The notes under the pieces: generated by a model
The model's input: the letters and a program-made list of their open reading frames with translations, nothing else
Told to the model about the DNA's origin: nothing
Databases searched by the model: none
Program-made: the position numbers and the translations under genes
In this document: positions 8,420 to 17,522 of the stretch, piece after piece
Numbering within the stretch: the first letter of the stretch is position 1
Layout of the letters: each line of letters opens with the position of its first letter
NCBI GenBank assembly: GCA_002307725.1
Contig: DBUB01000002.1
Span: 205,058-269,057, forward strand
Length of the DNA stretch: 64,000 nt
Reading direction: 5' to 3'
From: Alphaproteobacteria bacterium UBA1301
GTDB lineage: Bacteria > Pseudomonadota > Alphaproteobacteria > Micropepsales > Micropepsaceae

Positions 8420-10966
8420 TCATACGACGATATTGACGATGCGATTGGGCACCACGATCACTTTCTTCGGTGTTTTGCCGTCTAGTGCGCGCTGCACGGT
8501 ATCGACTGCCAGTGCCGCTTGCTCGGCGTCGGCCTTGTCGGCATTGGGCGTGATCTCGATGGTACCGCGTAGCTTGCCGTTCACTTGCACCGCCATTTTG
8601 ACGGTCGCCTGCGCAATCAGGGCTGGAATCGCCACCGGCCACGGCGCGGTGGCGAGGAAGGGCTGGTGGCCCAACGCGTCCCAACAGCTTTCGGCCAGAT
8701 GCGGCATCATCGGTCCGATCAGTTTGACCAGGGTCTCCAAGGCCTCACGGCGCTCGGGCCCCGGCGCGTTTGTAGCGGCGACTATAGCATTGGTCAGGGT
8801 ATAAATCTGCGCCACGGCGCGGTTGAAGCGCAAAGCCGCCAAATCGTCGGTTACGGCCGCGATGGCGCGGTGCACCGCCCGGCGCAAATCGGACGCGCCG
8901 TCAACCGGCGTTCCCGGCGCCGGAAGGCTTTCCGTCTCGGTCACCAGCCGCCAGACGCGCTGAACAAATTTCCAGCAGGCGTCGGCACCTTCTTCGGTCC
9001 ATTCGATGTCGCGTTCCGGCGGGGTGTCGGACAGCATGAACCAGCGGATGGTGTCGGCACCGAAGATGTCGATGATGGTCTCAGGCGCCACCACATTCTT
9101 CTTCGACTTCGACATCTTCTCCGATGGCCCGACGGTCACCGGTTCGCCGCTGCCTTTGATGAAGACATTGCCGTCCTTCTTTTCGATCTGATCGGGCGAC
9201 AGCCAGGCCCCGTTGGGGTCCTTGTAGGTCTCGTGGCAAACCATGCCTTGGGTGAACAGGCCTGCGAACGGCTCGTCGATCTTGACGTAGCCGCACTTCT
9301 TCATGGCGCGCAGGAAAAAGCGGGCATAGAGCAGATGCAGGATCGCGTGTTCGATGCCGCCGATATACTGATCAACCGGCAGCCAATAATCGACCGCTTC
9401 TTTGTTCACCGGCCCTGCCGCTTTGGTGTCGGTGAAGCGCGCGTAGTACCAGGACGAATCGACAAAGGTGTCGAGCGTGTCGGTATCGCGCACGGCCGGG
9501 CCGCCGCATTTGGGGCATTTGACGTGCTTCCAGGTCGGGTGCGCGTCGAGCGGGTTGCCTTTGACATTGAACGTCAGATCATCGGGCGCCTTTACCGGCA
9601 ACTCGGCGTCCGGCACCGGCACCACGCCACACTTGGCGCAATGGATCATCGGGATTGGGCAGCCCCAGGGGCGTTGGCGGCTCACCAGCCAGTCGCGCAA
9701 GCGATATTGCACCGTACGGCTGGCGATGCCGCGGGCTTCCAAACGTGTCGTGACTTCGTTCTTGGCCACATCGACGTCGAGTCCGTCGAGGAAGTCCGAA
9801 TTGGCCAGTTTGCCAGGTCCGACATAGGCCTCATCCCCGACATCGAAGGTCTTCGGATCGGCGCCTTCCGGGATCACCACCGCCTGGACGCGCAGCTTGT
9901 ATTTGCGCGCGAAATCGAGGTCGCGCTGGTCATGCGCCGGACAACCGAAGATGGCGCCGGTGCCGTAACCCATCAGCACAAAATTGGCGACATAGACCGG
10001 CAGTTTCCAATTGGGATCGAACGGATGCGTGACGGTGAGGCCGGTGTCGTAACCGAGCTTCTCCGCCTTCTCGATGGTTTCTTCCGCCGTGCCGATGCGC
10101 CGGCATTCGGCCTGAAACGCCGCCAGGGCTGGATTGGTCTTGGCGAGTTCTTCCGTTAACGGATGATCGGCCGACAGCGCCACAAAGCTGGCGCCGAACA
10201 GGGTGTCGGGGCGGGTGGTGAAGACTTCCAATTGACCGCCGCCGACGCCATTTTTTTCCGACAAATCGAACTTGAACTTCAGACCTTCCGACCGCCCGAT
10301 CCAGTTCTTCTGCATCAGCCGGACTTTTTCCGGCCAGCGCGTGAGAGTGTCGAGCGCCGCCAGCAGTTCATCGGAATAGGCGGTGATCTTGAGGAACCAC
10401 TGCGACAGCTTTTTGCGCTCGACGAGCGCCCCGGAACGCCAGCCGCGGCCGTCGATCACCTGCTCATTGGCGAGCACGGTCATGTCGACCGGGTCCCAAT
10501 TGACGTCGGCTTCACTGCGGTAGGCGAGGCCCTTGCGATAGAAATCGAGGAACAGTTTCTGCTGGCGGCTGAAATACGCCACATCGCAGGTCGCAAACTC
10601 GCGGCTCCAATCGAGCGACAGCCCCATCAATTTGAGCTGCTCTTTCATGTTGGCAATGTTGTCGTAGGTCCAATCGCGCGGGTTCACATGCTTTTCGCGC
10701 GCAGCATTTTCCGCCGGCAGGCCGAAGGCGTCCCAGCCCATCGGATGCAGCACATTGAATCCTTGGGCGCGCTTGAAGCGGGCGAGCACGTCGCCCATCG
10801 TGTAATTACGCACATGCCCGATATGGATGCGCCCCGATGGATAGGGGAACATCTCGAGCACGTAGCATTTGGGTTTGTCGCGTCCTTCCGGGGTGAGGAA
10901 GACGGACGCCTCGTTCCAGGCTTGTTGCCAGCGTTTTTCGGAGTCTTTGGCGTTATAGCGCGCCAT
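8420..10966 (-). CDS. leuS: Leucyl-tRNA synthetase
   Basis: Class I synthetase charging tRNA-Leu, 848 residues, typical bacterial length. The HIGH motif appears in FPYPSGRIHIGHVRNYTMGD, and KMSKS is exact in GPSEKMSKSKKNVV. The CP1 editing domain lies between them, and two CxxC pairs (CAKCG, CPKCGG) suggest a zinc-binding insertion. The C-terminal anticodon-binding region ends in NRIVNIVV. First gene of the leuS-lptE-holA operon. Confidence 0.98.
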   Translation of the reverse strand: MARYNAKDSEKRWQQAWNEASVFLTPEGRDKPKCYVLEMFPYPSGRIHIGHVRNYTMGDVLARFKRAQGFNVLHPMGWDAFGLPAENAAREKHVNPRDWTYDNIANMKEQLKLMGLSLDWSREFATCDVAYFSRQQKLFLDFYRKGLAYRSEADVNWDPVDMTVLANEQVIDGRGWRSGALVERKKLSQWFLKITAYSDELLAALDTLTRWPEKVRLMQKNWIGRSEGLKFKFDLSEKNGVGGGQLEVFTTRPDTLFGASFVALSADHPLTEELAKTNPALAAFQAECRRIGTAEETIEKAEKLGYDTGLTVTHPFDPNWKLPVYVANFVLMGYGTGAIFGCPAHDQRDLDFARKYKLRVQAVVIPEGADPKTFDVGDEAYVGPGKLANSDFLDGLDVDVAKNEVTTRLEARGIASRTVQYRLRDWLVSRQRPWGCPIPMIHCAKCGVVPVPDAELPVKAPDDLTFNVKGNPLDAHPTWKHVKCPKCGGPAVRDTDTLDTFVDSSWYYARFTDTKAAGPVNKEAVDYWLPVDQYIGGIEHAILHLLYARFFLRAMKKCGYVKIDEPFAGLFTQGMVCHETYKDPNGAWLSPDQIEKKDGNVFIKGSGEPVTVGPSEKMSKSKKNVVAPETIIDIFGADTIRWFMLSDTPPERDIEWTEEGADACWKFVQRVWRLVTETESLPAPGTPVDGASDLRRAVHRAIAAVTDDLAALRFNRAVAQIYTLTNAIVAATNAPGPERREALETLVKLIGPMMPHLAESCWDALGHQPFLATAPWPVAIPALIAQATVKMAVQVNGKLRGTIEITPNADKADAEQAALAVDTVQRALDGKTPKKVIVVPNRIVNIVV

Positions 10967-11110
10967 GTCAGTCGCTACCTTTCAGGGGCGCGACCGGAAA
11001 AAGGAAAACCGGAGTTCCAACGAGTCGCGCGACAATAATCAAACGCTGTCTTTTGCGGCAAACGCGCCGCATTTTCCAGCATTCAGATGGATCGCGGCCG
11101 CGGTGCGGCG

Positions 11111-11563
11111 TCAGTTGTTGGTCTTGGTGGCGAGGCGAAGCTCGCGGGCGCGCGTCAAGATGGCGTCCGTCAGCTTGGTGGCCGTATCGGGATTAACCGC
11201 CACGTCGACCCAGCCCTCGTTGGACTTGGTCTGGCGGAACACCGCGATCTTGAGGCCGTCGGCCCGAAGGCGGCGGTCGAGGATGTAGACCGTTACTTTA
11301 AGGCGCTCGGCCGGAGTCTGCGGCGAACTGTACCAGTCGGTGATGATGACGCCGCCGAACGGATCCTCGGACTGCAGCGGCATGAACGACAGAGTATCGA
11401 GTGTGGCGTGCCACAGGTAGGAATTAACACCCAAAATACGCTGACCGCTCTCACTGGAGATGGCGGTGGAGCCAGTATCGCTGTCCTGGATGTATTGCTT
11501 GTCGTCAGATGAACCGCAGCCGGCCAGCAACAGACCACATGCCAAAAGGATATAGGCTCGCAT
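11111..11563 (-). CDS. DUF3576-family lipoprotein
   Basis: A 150-residue predicted outer-membrane or periplasmic lipoprotein. A short signal peptide ends in LLLAGC (lipobox cysteine about residue 16). The mature part contains GVNSYLWHATLDTLSFMPL and DPFGGVIITDWY, which I recognise as DUF3576, a family found mostly in Alphaproteobacteria and often next to leuS. Function is unknown; possibly linked to envelope assembly given the lptE operon next door. The 144 bases between it and leuS show no gene. Confidence 0.85.
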   Translation of the reverse strand: MRAYILLACGLLLAGCGSSDDKQYIQDSDTGSTAISSESGQRILGVNSYLWHATLDTLSFMPLQSEDPFGGVIITDWYSSPQTPAERLKVTVYILDRRLRADGLKIAVFRQTKSNEGWVDVAVNPDTATKLTDAILTRARELRLATKTNN

Positions 11564-11721
11564 CAGACAAACTCCGTGAGCAGGCTCCGGCTTATAATGA
11601 CCACCTGACGCCCGCGCAACGTTGCGTCATATAGCTTGAGACAAATCTTACCATTATGATCAAAGCTTAACGCGGGGCGGTCTTTACCAAATTTCCGCCC
11701 TTTCGGATTAAAGTGGGGGAC

Positions 11722-12903
11722 ATGAAAGCCATATTGCTCGCAACGGCGGCGGCCGCGCTGGCCGGTTCGGCCGCGTACGCCGAAGATTGGTCGGTTTCGC
11801 CGTGGACGGCGGAATTCGACAACCTGACGGTTTCAGCGGGCGGATTGGCGTATGGCGCCCTGTTTACGCCCGATGTGCCGAAAGCTGCGGGCGCCAATCA
11901 GCGCTGGGCCACCGGCGCGGCCGATCTCAATCTGAAGCTCCAGCGCGATTACGACAGCGGTCTTTCGCTGTCCTTGAAGTCGTCGTTCGAGGTGCTGCGC
12001 GACCGTCTGTCCTATGACAATTACGGCGGTGCGCTGGTGCAGAAGGTCTATAGCGTCGCCCAGACCGGGCTCGGCTCGATCGAAGTCGGCATGACCGATG
12101 GCGCCGGCTATGCGCTGGCAGTCACGGGCCCGGTGGTGGACGACATAACCACCATCGACAACCCCAACGAGACCTATTTCATCGATCCTTCCACTGGGCG
12201 CTCGTTTCAGGAGGTGTTCGGTCTGTCGACCTCGGTCAATTCCTCCTCGAACTACGCCAAGATTTCCTATTACACCCCGCGCTTGTTCGGGGTTCAGGTC
12301 GGCGTCTCCTACACGCCAGGGGAAAACCGCGAGGTCATTCCCTTTCTCAACAACGGCCCTCATGCCGCCAACCGCCAGAAAAACATCTGGGAGACCGCGG
12401 TCAGCTATTCACAGACCTTCGAGAGCTTTTCGCTCGGCTTTTCCGGTGCGGCCGCCTTCGGCCATGGTGACGGTAAGGCTCCCAGCGCTGCCGGTCTGAC
12501 CGATTGGGGCGTTGGGGCCGAGATCGACGTACCGATCAGCGAGGAATGGAAATTTGCGTTCGGTGGTGGCTATCACCACAACAACACGTTCGCCCTCGAC
12601 GTCTATTCGGTTTCGACCAGCGCCGGCACCGAAAGCGCGCATTTGAGTTCGACACTGGCGTGGAACGATTGGACCTTCGGCGGCGAATACGGCCGCGGCA
12701 CGGCCAATGCGGGAAGCGGCGGCGCGGTAATCGGGGTCAAAGCCTACGAGATTGCGCTCGGCTATCAGATCAACACCAACCTGCAGGCGACAGTGGGCTG
12801 GCAAGAGCTCGACTACGACCAGAAAGGCGGCGGTGTGTTCTACAACGGCGCCCCCAAGATCGACATGAACGCCGCGTTCCTGCACCTGAAGTTCAAGGTG
12901 TAG
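11722..12903 (+). CDS. Porin family outer-membrane protein
   Basis: A 393-residue beta-barrel protein. The ATG at 11722 follows GGGGGA and gives a clean signal peptide (MKAILLATAAAALAGSAAYA). The mature protein shows alternating amphipathic strands, repeated porin-like phrases such as YYTPRLFGVQVGVSYTP, VGAEIDVPISEEWKFAFGGG and YEIALGYQINTNLQATVGWQ, and ends in the aromatic/hydrophobic strand FLHLKFKV used for barrel insertion. It resembles alphaproteobacterial Gram-negative porins, but the solute specificity is not evident. Confidence 0.87.
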   Translation: MKAILLATAAAALAGSAAYAEDWSVSPWTAEFDNLTVSAGGLAYGALFTPDVPKAAGANQRWATGAADLNLKLQRDYDSGLSLSLKSSFEVLRDRLSYDNYGGALVQKVYSVAQTGLGSIEVGMTDGAGYALAVTGPVVDDITTIDNPNETYFIDPSTGRSFQEVFGLSTSVNSSSNYAKISYYTPRLFGVQVGVSYTPGENREVIPFLNNGPHAANRQKNIWETAVSYSQTFESFSLGFSGAAAFGHGDGKAPSAAGLTDWGVGAEIDVPISEEWKFAFGGGYHHNNTFALDVYSVSTSAGTESAHLSSTLAWNDWTFGGEYGRGTANAGSGGAVIGVKAYEIALGYQINTNLQATVGWQELDYDQKGGGVFYNGAPKIDMNAAFLHLKFKV

Positions 12904-12917
12904 CACAAAACATTAAC

Positions 12918-13024
12918 GTCATGGCCGGGCTTGACCCGGCCATCCATCTTCAATTCTGGCGCAACGGATGAGATGTACTAGGTGAAGCTGTCGCCTGGAT
13001 GGCCGCCTCAAGGGCGGCCATGAC
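12918..13024. repeat. Double-palindrome intergenic repeat (GTCATGGCCGGG type)
   Basis: Two perfect hairpins, 12921-12943 (arms ATGGCCGGG/CCCGGCCAT) and 12999-13021 (arms ATGGCCGCC/GGCGGCCAT), are themselves in inverted orientation and flanked by GTC and GAC. This architecture is common between genes of Alphaproteobacteria; translated on one strand it gives the MAGLDPAIH peptide often mis-annotated as a small protein. It lies between the convergent porin and pyrE genes and may act as a terminator. Confidence 0.9.
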
Positions 13025-13031
13025 GAAGTGG

Positions 13032-13625
13032 TCAGAGAAAATCGCGAGCGTGAAGAACTGACAGTAGTCGCACGCCCTGTTGGCGTAGGTATTCGTCTGC
13101 GCCTTCTTCGCGGTTGACTAATACAAGCGCTGTTTCAACAATCGCACCAGCTTCGCGGGCCGCAGTGATCGCCTTAAGGATAGAGCCACCAGTGGTAGCT
13201 ACATCATCGACTATCATCACGCGAGCACCAGAGAGCGATTCTGTCGGACCTAGTCCTTCGATAAGGTCCATCGTTCCGTGTTCTTTCTGTTTCTTCCGTA
13301 CAAAGAATGTCTTAACTGGGCGACCTTCGACCTCGCTTATTGCTGCCAAGCTCCCGATCACTGGCACCGCACCCATCTCCAGCCCGCCGACATAATCGAC
13401 GGTTTCGTTCCAAATACGCTCGAGAAATGCGCGTGCAGAAAGTTCTGCGCCAAGGGGTGACATCATGGTGGGCTTCAAATTGAAATAAAGTTCACTCTCT
13501 ACTCCCGACGATAGACGGAACTTGCCGCGACGAAACGAACGCTCTCTCACCAAATCGCGAAGCGCTGCGTCAACCCGAGCAGGTCCAGAATCAAGCACGT
13601 TATGGAGCCTCGCGACCACGTTCAT
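13032..13625 (-). CDS. pyrE: Orotate phosphoribosyltransferase
   Basis: Makes orotidine 5'-phosphate from orotate and PRPP in pyrimidine synthesis. The ATG at 13625 gives 197 residues starting MNVVARLHNVLD; a longer frame to 13721 adds a low-complexity leader and is less likely. The PRPP loop VMIVDDVATTGGSILKA is intact, with VGGLEMGAVPV and FFVRKKQKEHG upstream of it. The DNA looks different from its neighbours: blocks I counted are 42-60% GC, against more than 60% around them, and codons are less GC-ending. That fits acquisition from elsewhere, but this is only an inference. Confidence 0.93.
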   Translation of the reverse strand: MNVVARLHNVLDSGPARVDAALRDLVRERSFRRGKFRLSSGVESELYFNLKPTMMSPLGAELSARAFLERIWNETVDYVGGLEMGAVPVIGSLAAISEVEGRPVKTFFVRKKQKEHGTMDLIEGLGPTESLSGARVMIVDDVATTGGSILKAITAAREAGAIVETALVLVNREEGADEYLRQQGVRLLSVLHARDFL

Positions 13626-13814
13626 CTTATTCTCTTTTTGTTTTGGCCGTCGCCCACTAGAAGCCCCGCGGCCTGTTGATTCGCCTTTTGAGAGGATGAG
13701 TCTTGCGGAGTCAAGGGTCAAGTCAGAGCCAATGCTTAACGGTCATTCCTCTGTTGATTTTCAGAAACCAACAAAATTTCCCGGAACTTGCACCAAAATT
13801 GGGACCAAAGAACG

Positions 13815-14423
13815 TCACTTGGCCAACGCACCAATCGCCGCGATCCCGCAGAACCCGTGCAAACTTCCGGCATTTTCCGCTGAAATACCGCCCAGGGCAT
13901 AAACCGGCCGCTGCGCCAGCTGAGCCATCAAATTGGCGCGGCAAACCCCCAGTGCCACCCGCCCCGGATGGCTGGCAGTCGGGAACACCGCCGACAGGAT
14001 CATCGCATCGACAGGGCCCGCGCGCCTGAACGCCGCCAGCGAATGGGCCGAAGCGGTGACCAAAAACCGCCGCCTGAGGCCCACCGCCTCGCTGACCCTC
14101 GTTTCCGGCAAATGCACGCCATCGGCCCCCACGCTCCGCGCCATCGCGCCATCACCCGCAATCGACAGCAACAGCCCATGCGCCCGTGCCACCTGGCGCA
14201 AGGCGAGCGCCAGTTCCCGCCGCTGCCTCGCGTCGCGTGCCCGCACAATCACCAGACTGCCGCGCGGCAGCGTCTTTGCGGCGGCCACCGGATCGGGCAG
14301 GCGTTCGTCGTCGGTGAACAGGATCAGCGGCGGCAGCGGCGAACCGGCGGCGGCCGCCAGTCTTTCCGCCGCCCTTGCCAGCCTTGTTCTTGCAATGCCT
14401 TGGCGCGAAGCGCTATCGCTCAT
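13815..14423 (-). CDS. Thiamine phosphate synthase family protein (ThiE/TenI-like)
   Basis: A 202-residue TIM-barrel protein. Family marks are VGADGVHLPE (phosphate-binding region), ILSAVFPTASHPG and VYALGGISAENA. ThiE joins HMP-pyrophosphate and thiazole phosphate; TenI-like members lack synthase activity, and the sequence does not decide between them. The start is only three bases from the divergent YggS start, so either the promoters lie inside the opposite gene or the true start is further in. Confidence 0.8.
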   Translation of the reverse strand: MSDSASRQGIARTRLARAAERLAAAAGSPLPPLILFTDDERLPDPVAAAKTLPRGSLVIVRARDARQRRELALALRQVARAHGLLLSIAGDGAMARSVGADGVHLPETRVSEAVGLRRRFLVTASAHSLAAFRRAGPVDAMILSAVFPTASHPGRVALGVCRANLMAQLAQRPVYALGGISAENAGSLHGFCGIAAIGALAK

Positions 14424-14426
14424 CCC

Positions 14427-15119
14427 ATGGTTCCAACCAATTCTCCGGTCGCCGCCAACCTAGAATATATCCGTGCCCGTATCGAGGCTGCGCGGGCCAA
14501 TGCTGTAGCCCCGGCGCTCGAGACGCATCTGATCGCGGTCTCCAAAACCCATCCCGCCGAGGCGATCGCCGAAGCGCTCCAGTCAGGTCATCGCCTGTTT
14601 GGCGAATCCAAAGTGCAGGAAGCGCTCGCCAAATGGCCGGCGTTACGGGCGCAATATCCTGATGTCGCGTTGCACATGATCGGCGCGCTTCAGACCAACA
14701 AGGTGAAGGAAGCGGTCGGCCTGTTTGATGCTTTTCAGTCGGTCGATCGCCTGAAACTGGCGCGCGCGATTGCCGCTGAAGGCGAAAAACAGGGACGCAA
14801 TCCGAAGATCTTCGTGCAGGTGAACATCGGCGAGGAGCCGCAGAAATCTGGCGTATTCCCGCGTGAAACGCTAGCCTTGGTTGAAGAGGTGCGAGCTCTG
14901 GGTCTCAATCTCGTCGGCTTGATGTGTGTGCCGCCGTTCGACGTCGCGCCCGCGCCCTATTTCGGCCTGCTCAAGAAGCTTGGGCACGACGCTGGATTGC
15001 CGCTGCTCTCGATGGGCATGAGCGATGATTTCGAAATCGCGATCGCCTTCGGCGCCACCCACGTCCGGGTCGGCACCGCGATTTTTGGCGCTCGGGATTA
15101 CGGCAGCAAAGCTCAGTAA
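14427..15119 (+). CDS. YggS family PLP-binding protein (PLP homeostasis)
   Basis: A 230-residue cytosolic PLP-binding protein of the YggS/PROSC/PLPBP family, which buffers pyridoxal phosphate. The Schiff-base lysine lies in LIAVSKTHPAEAI; also present are HMIGALQTNKVKEA, QVNIGEEPQKSG, LMCVPP and LSMGMSDDFEIAIAFGATHVRVG, all standard. The ATG at 14427 is chosen because the family starts about 35 residues before the lysine; the longer frame upstream is antisense to the ThiE-like gene. It overlaps the convergent hypothetical gene by seven bases. Confidence 0.93.
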   Translation: MVPTNSPVAANLEYIRARIEAARANAVAPALETHLIAVSKTHPAEAIAEALQSGHRLFGESKVQEALAKWPALRAQYPDVALHMIGALQTNKVKEAVGLFDAFQSVDRLKLARAIAAEGEKQGRNPKIFVQVNIGEEPQKSGVFPRETLALVEEVRALGLNLVGLMCVPPFDVAPAPYFGLLKKLGHDAGLPLLSMGMSDDFEIAIAFGATHVRVGTAIFGARDYGSKAQ

Positions 15120-15577
15120 GCTTCCGCGAGCTGCCCGCTGGCGCGATAAGCGGCCAAGGCTGGCATCATTGTCCCTGGATTTGTGATCTGCTCGTCGGGG
15201 GGAGGGGGTTCGTTCGACGCCACCGCCGTTGCCGGTGCGCCTGCGTCGCCGCCGATCAACGCGGCATAAGCGGTATCGCCGACGCTCTTGCCGGTGACTT
15301 GAGTGAAGATGGCATCACCGACCGAGCCAAGAAATCCGACCAGTCCGCCATATAGCGTGTCCCCGGCAATCTTCTCGCCGACGCCGATACCATCACCCGT
15401 CAGGTGCCGGTAAATGGTCGAGACCACTGGGATGTGCTGCAGCGGATTGACGATGTCGAGCAGGTCGCCGAAGCTGAAGCCCGAATCCGCATTTGAATCC
15501 GTTGCCGCCGGCGCCGGCTGGGCGGCCAGCTTGCGGGCGTAGTCTTGGTTGCGGAGTACAAAGTCGGTCCCAGGCAT
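15113..15577 (-). CDS. Conserved hypothetical protein
   Basis: A 154-residue protein I cannot assign. It has no signal peptide. The central part is glycine- and hydrophobic-rich (DIVNPLQHIPVVSTIYRHLTGD, then KIAGDTLYGGLVGFLGSVGD, then TGKSVGDTAYAALIGG), suggesting amphipathic or membrane-associated helices; the ends are Ala/Pro-rich and low in complexity. The strong local patterning argues for a real gene. Its stop overlaps the YggS stop by seven bases. No functional hint comes from the neighbours. Confidence 0.7.
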   Translation of the reverse strand: MPGTDFVLRNQDYARKLAAQPAPAATDSNADSGFSFGDLLDIVNPLQHIPVVSTIYRHLTGDGIGVGEKIAGDTLYGGLVGFLGSVGDAIFTQVTGKSVGDTAYAALIGGDAGAPATAVASNEPPPPDEQITNPGTMMPALAAYRASGQLAEAY

Positions 15578-15666
15578 ACCCCCCTGTTAAGCAAGCTTGG
15601 TGCCAATCCGCGGTTCTCGGAATTGTTCGGATTTGTCGCAGCCGCGCCCGGCAATTTCTGCCCGGT

Positions 15667-16755
15667 TCAGAGAAAATGCCCGGCCTTTTCGGCCTTGGTC
15701 CGCAGATAGGCCTCATTGTGCCGGTTGCTGGGGAAGGCGTGCGGCACCCGTTCGATGACCTTGATCCCGGCGCGTGTCAGGCCTTCCACTTTTTCCGGAT
15801 TGTTGGTCAGCAAACGAACCGCTTTAAAACCCAGCAAACCAAGCATCCGCGCCGCCACGGTATAGACGCGTTCGTCGGCTGCGAAGCCGAGCCGTTCGTT
15901 GGCTTCGATGGTGTCATAGCCCTGATCCTGCAGGCGATAGGCGCGCAGCTTGTTGATCAAGCCGATGCCGCGCCCTTCCTGCGCCAAATACAACAGGACG
16001 CCACCGCCGCTTTTGGCGATCGCAGCCACAGCGCCGCGCAATTGTTCGCCGCAATCGCATTTGAGCGAGCCCAAGAGATCGCCGGTGAAACACTCCGAAT
16101 GCAGCCGCGTCAGCACTGGATTGGTCGGTTTCCCGATCACCACAGCATAGTTCTCCGGCCCCCCGTCGCCGGCCCGGAAGGCGATCAGCTCGGTGTTCTC
16201 GCTGGCTTGCAGCGGTACATAAGCCCGCGTCACGATGGCCAGGCTCTCGGCGGCGCGTGATTCGTAGCTCATGATATCCGTCACTTTGAGATCCATTCCG
16301 CCGCGCTCAGCGCCGGTAACCACCACCGCCGCCGGTAACAATCCCGCGAGTTTGGCAAGTTTCACCGCGGCACCATAGGCGGGCCCAAGCTTCGCCCGGC
16401 GGGCGTTGAACGGACCTTTGAGCGGGGTGTCGAGATCGGCGGTGGGATCGGCGATGGCGCGGATCGCGGCCGGCGTGGTTCCGGCCGGCAGCGGCAGGGC
16501 TACAACCTCGGGCGTGTAAAGTCGGATTTTCAATGTCTGTGCACGGGCATGGCTCAAAATCAGCAGCGGCCGCCCCAGTCGTTTTAGGGTGGCCGCCGTG
16601 ATGGTCTCGGCCGCGTACATGGTGTGCACGCCCCGGTCATTCAGCCGCACCGGCCGGCCGGCCCTGAGGGCATCGATCGCTTGCGCAACCGCATCGAGCC
16701 CGCCTTGGGGGGCAGGCTTGGGCGGCGTAGACGGGGCGCGGCGCAATTGCGACAT
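15667..16755 (-). CDS. ribA: GTP cyclohydrolase II
   Basis: First step of riboflavin synthesis: GTP to the 2,5-diaminopyrimidine product. The ATG at 16755 (MSQLRRAP) gives 362 residues. The C-terminal half is a complete GTP cyclohydrolase II, with zinc cysteines in HSECFTGDLLGSLKCDCGEQL and catalytic AQEGRGIGL. The N-terminal ~150 residues resemble a degenerate DHBP-synthase (RibB) domain, with MYAAETITAATLKRLGRPLLIL but without the usual acidic metal-binding cluster. It is divergent from the response regulator, with 83 bases between starts. Confidence 0.92.
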   Translation of the reverse strand: MSQLRRAPSTPPKPAPQGGLDAVAQAIDALRAGRPVRLNDRGVHTMYAAETITAATLKRLGRPLLILSHARAQTLKIRLYTPEVVALPLPAGTTPAAIRAIADPTADLDTPLKGPFNARRAKLGPAYGAAVKLAKLAGLLPAAVVVTGAERGGMDLKVTDIMSYESRAAESLAIVTRAYVPLQASENTELIAFRAGDGGPENYAVVIGKPTNPVLTRLHSECFTGDLLGSLKCDCGEQLRGAVAAIAKSGGGVLLYLAQEGRGIGLINKLRAYRLQDQGYDTIEANERLGFAADERVYTVAARMLGLLGFKAVRLLTNNPEKVEGLTRAGIKVIERVPHAFPSNRHNEAYLRTKAEKAGHFL

Positions 16756-16838
16756 GACGGCTATCCCAATACACCAGCACGGGAAAACCGGATAGAGTCC
16801 GCGCCACCAGCGCCCCGTTGAAGGAAATTGGACCAATC

Positions 16839-17522
16839 ATGACCAGCGCCAAGCGTGTCCTCTTGGTCGAAGACGATGAGATGCTCGCCGATTCCCTGGC
16901 CGAACAACTCAGCCAGGAAGGCGACTACACGGTTGTCCGGGCGGGCGATTGCGCCACCGCCAGCACCCTCGCGGCCGACGGCCTTTACGAGTTCATGATC
17001 CTCGACGTCGGTCTGCCGGACGGCGACGGGCGCGAGCTTTGCCGTGGGTTGCGCACCGCGGGCGTGACCTGCCCGATCATCCTGCTCACCGCCGCCGACA
17101 GCGATGCGGACACCATTGCGGGCCTGCAAGCGGGGGCCAACGACTATATCACCAAGCCGTTCCGCTTTGCGGTGTTGATGGCCCGGGTGCACGCGCATTT
17201 GAGGAGCCACGATCGTTCGGAAGAAGCGATGTATCGGATCGGCCCGTTCACCTTCCGGCCATCGGCGAAGCTGTTGCTCGATCAGAAATCGCGCAAAATC
17301 CGCCTCACCGAAAAGGAAACCAACATCCTCAAGTTCCTTTACCGGACGGGCGTGATGGTGCCGCGCGAGACCTTGCTCAACGAGGTTTGGGGCTACAATC
17401 CGGCGGTGACCACTCACACGCTGGAAACGCACATTTATCGCCTGCGCCAGAAGATCGAAGAAAATCCCGGCGACGCGCGCCTTCTGATTACCGAAAACGG
17501 CGGTTACCGGCTGGTGCCATGA
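16839..17522 (+). CDS. OmpR/PhoB-type response regulator
   Basis: A 227-residue two-component regulator. The receiver domain has the acidic pair EDD at 11-13, phosphoacceptor Asp56 in LDVGLPDGDG, LLTAADSD and the conserved Lys in ITKPFRF. The winged-helix effector domain (about 125-225) contains LTEKETNILKFLY and TLETHIYRLRQKI. No histidine kinase is adjacent. The stop overlaps the start of the GT41-like gene in ATGA, so the regulator and a glycosyltransferase are translationally coupled, an unusual pairing. Confidence 0.93.
   Translation: MTSAKRVLLVEDDEMLADSLAEQLSQEGDYTVVRAGDCATASTLAADGLYEFMILDVGLPDGDGRELCRGLRTAGVTCPIILLTAADSDADTIAGLQAGANDYITKPFRFAVLMARVHAHLRSHDRSEEAMYRIGPFTFRPSAKLLLDQKSRKIRLTEKETNILKFLYRTGVMVPRETLLNEVWGYNPAVTTHTLETHIYRLRQKIEENPGDARLLITENGGYRLVP

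Noticed and set aside
8585..10159. A 524-codon plus-strand frame inside leuS
   Set aside because: It is antisense to a complete LeuS and arises from GC-biased third positions; the same applies to 39651-40799, 42599-44356, 46917-48182 and other long frames.
12921..12970. Small protein MAGLDPAIH...
   Set aside because: It is the translation of a palindromic repeat.
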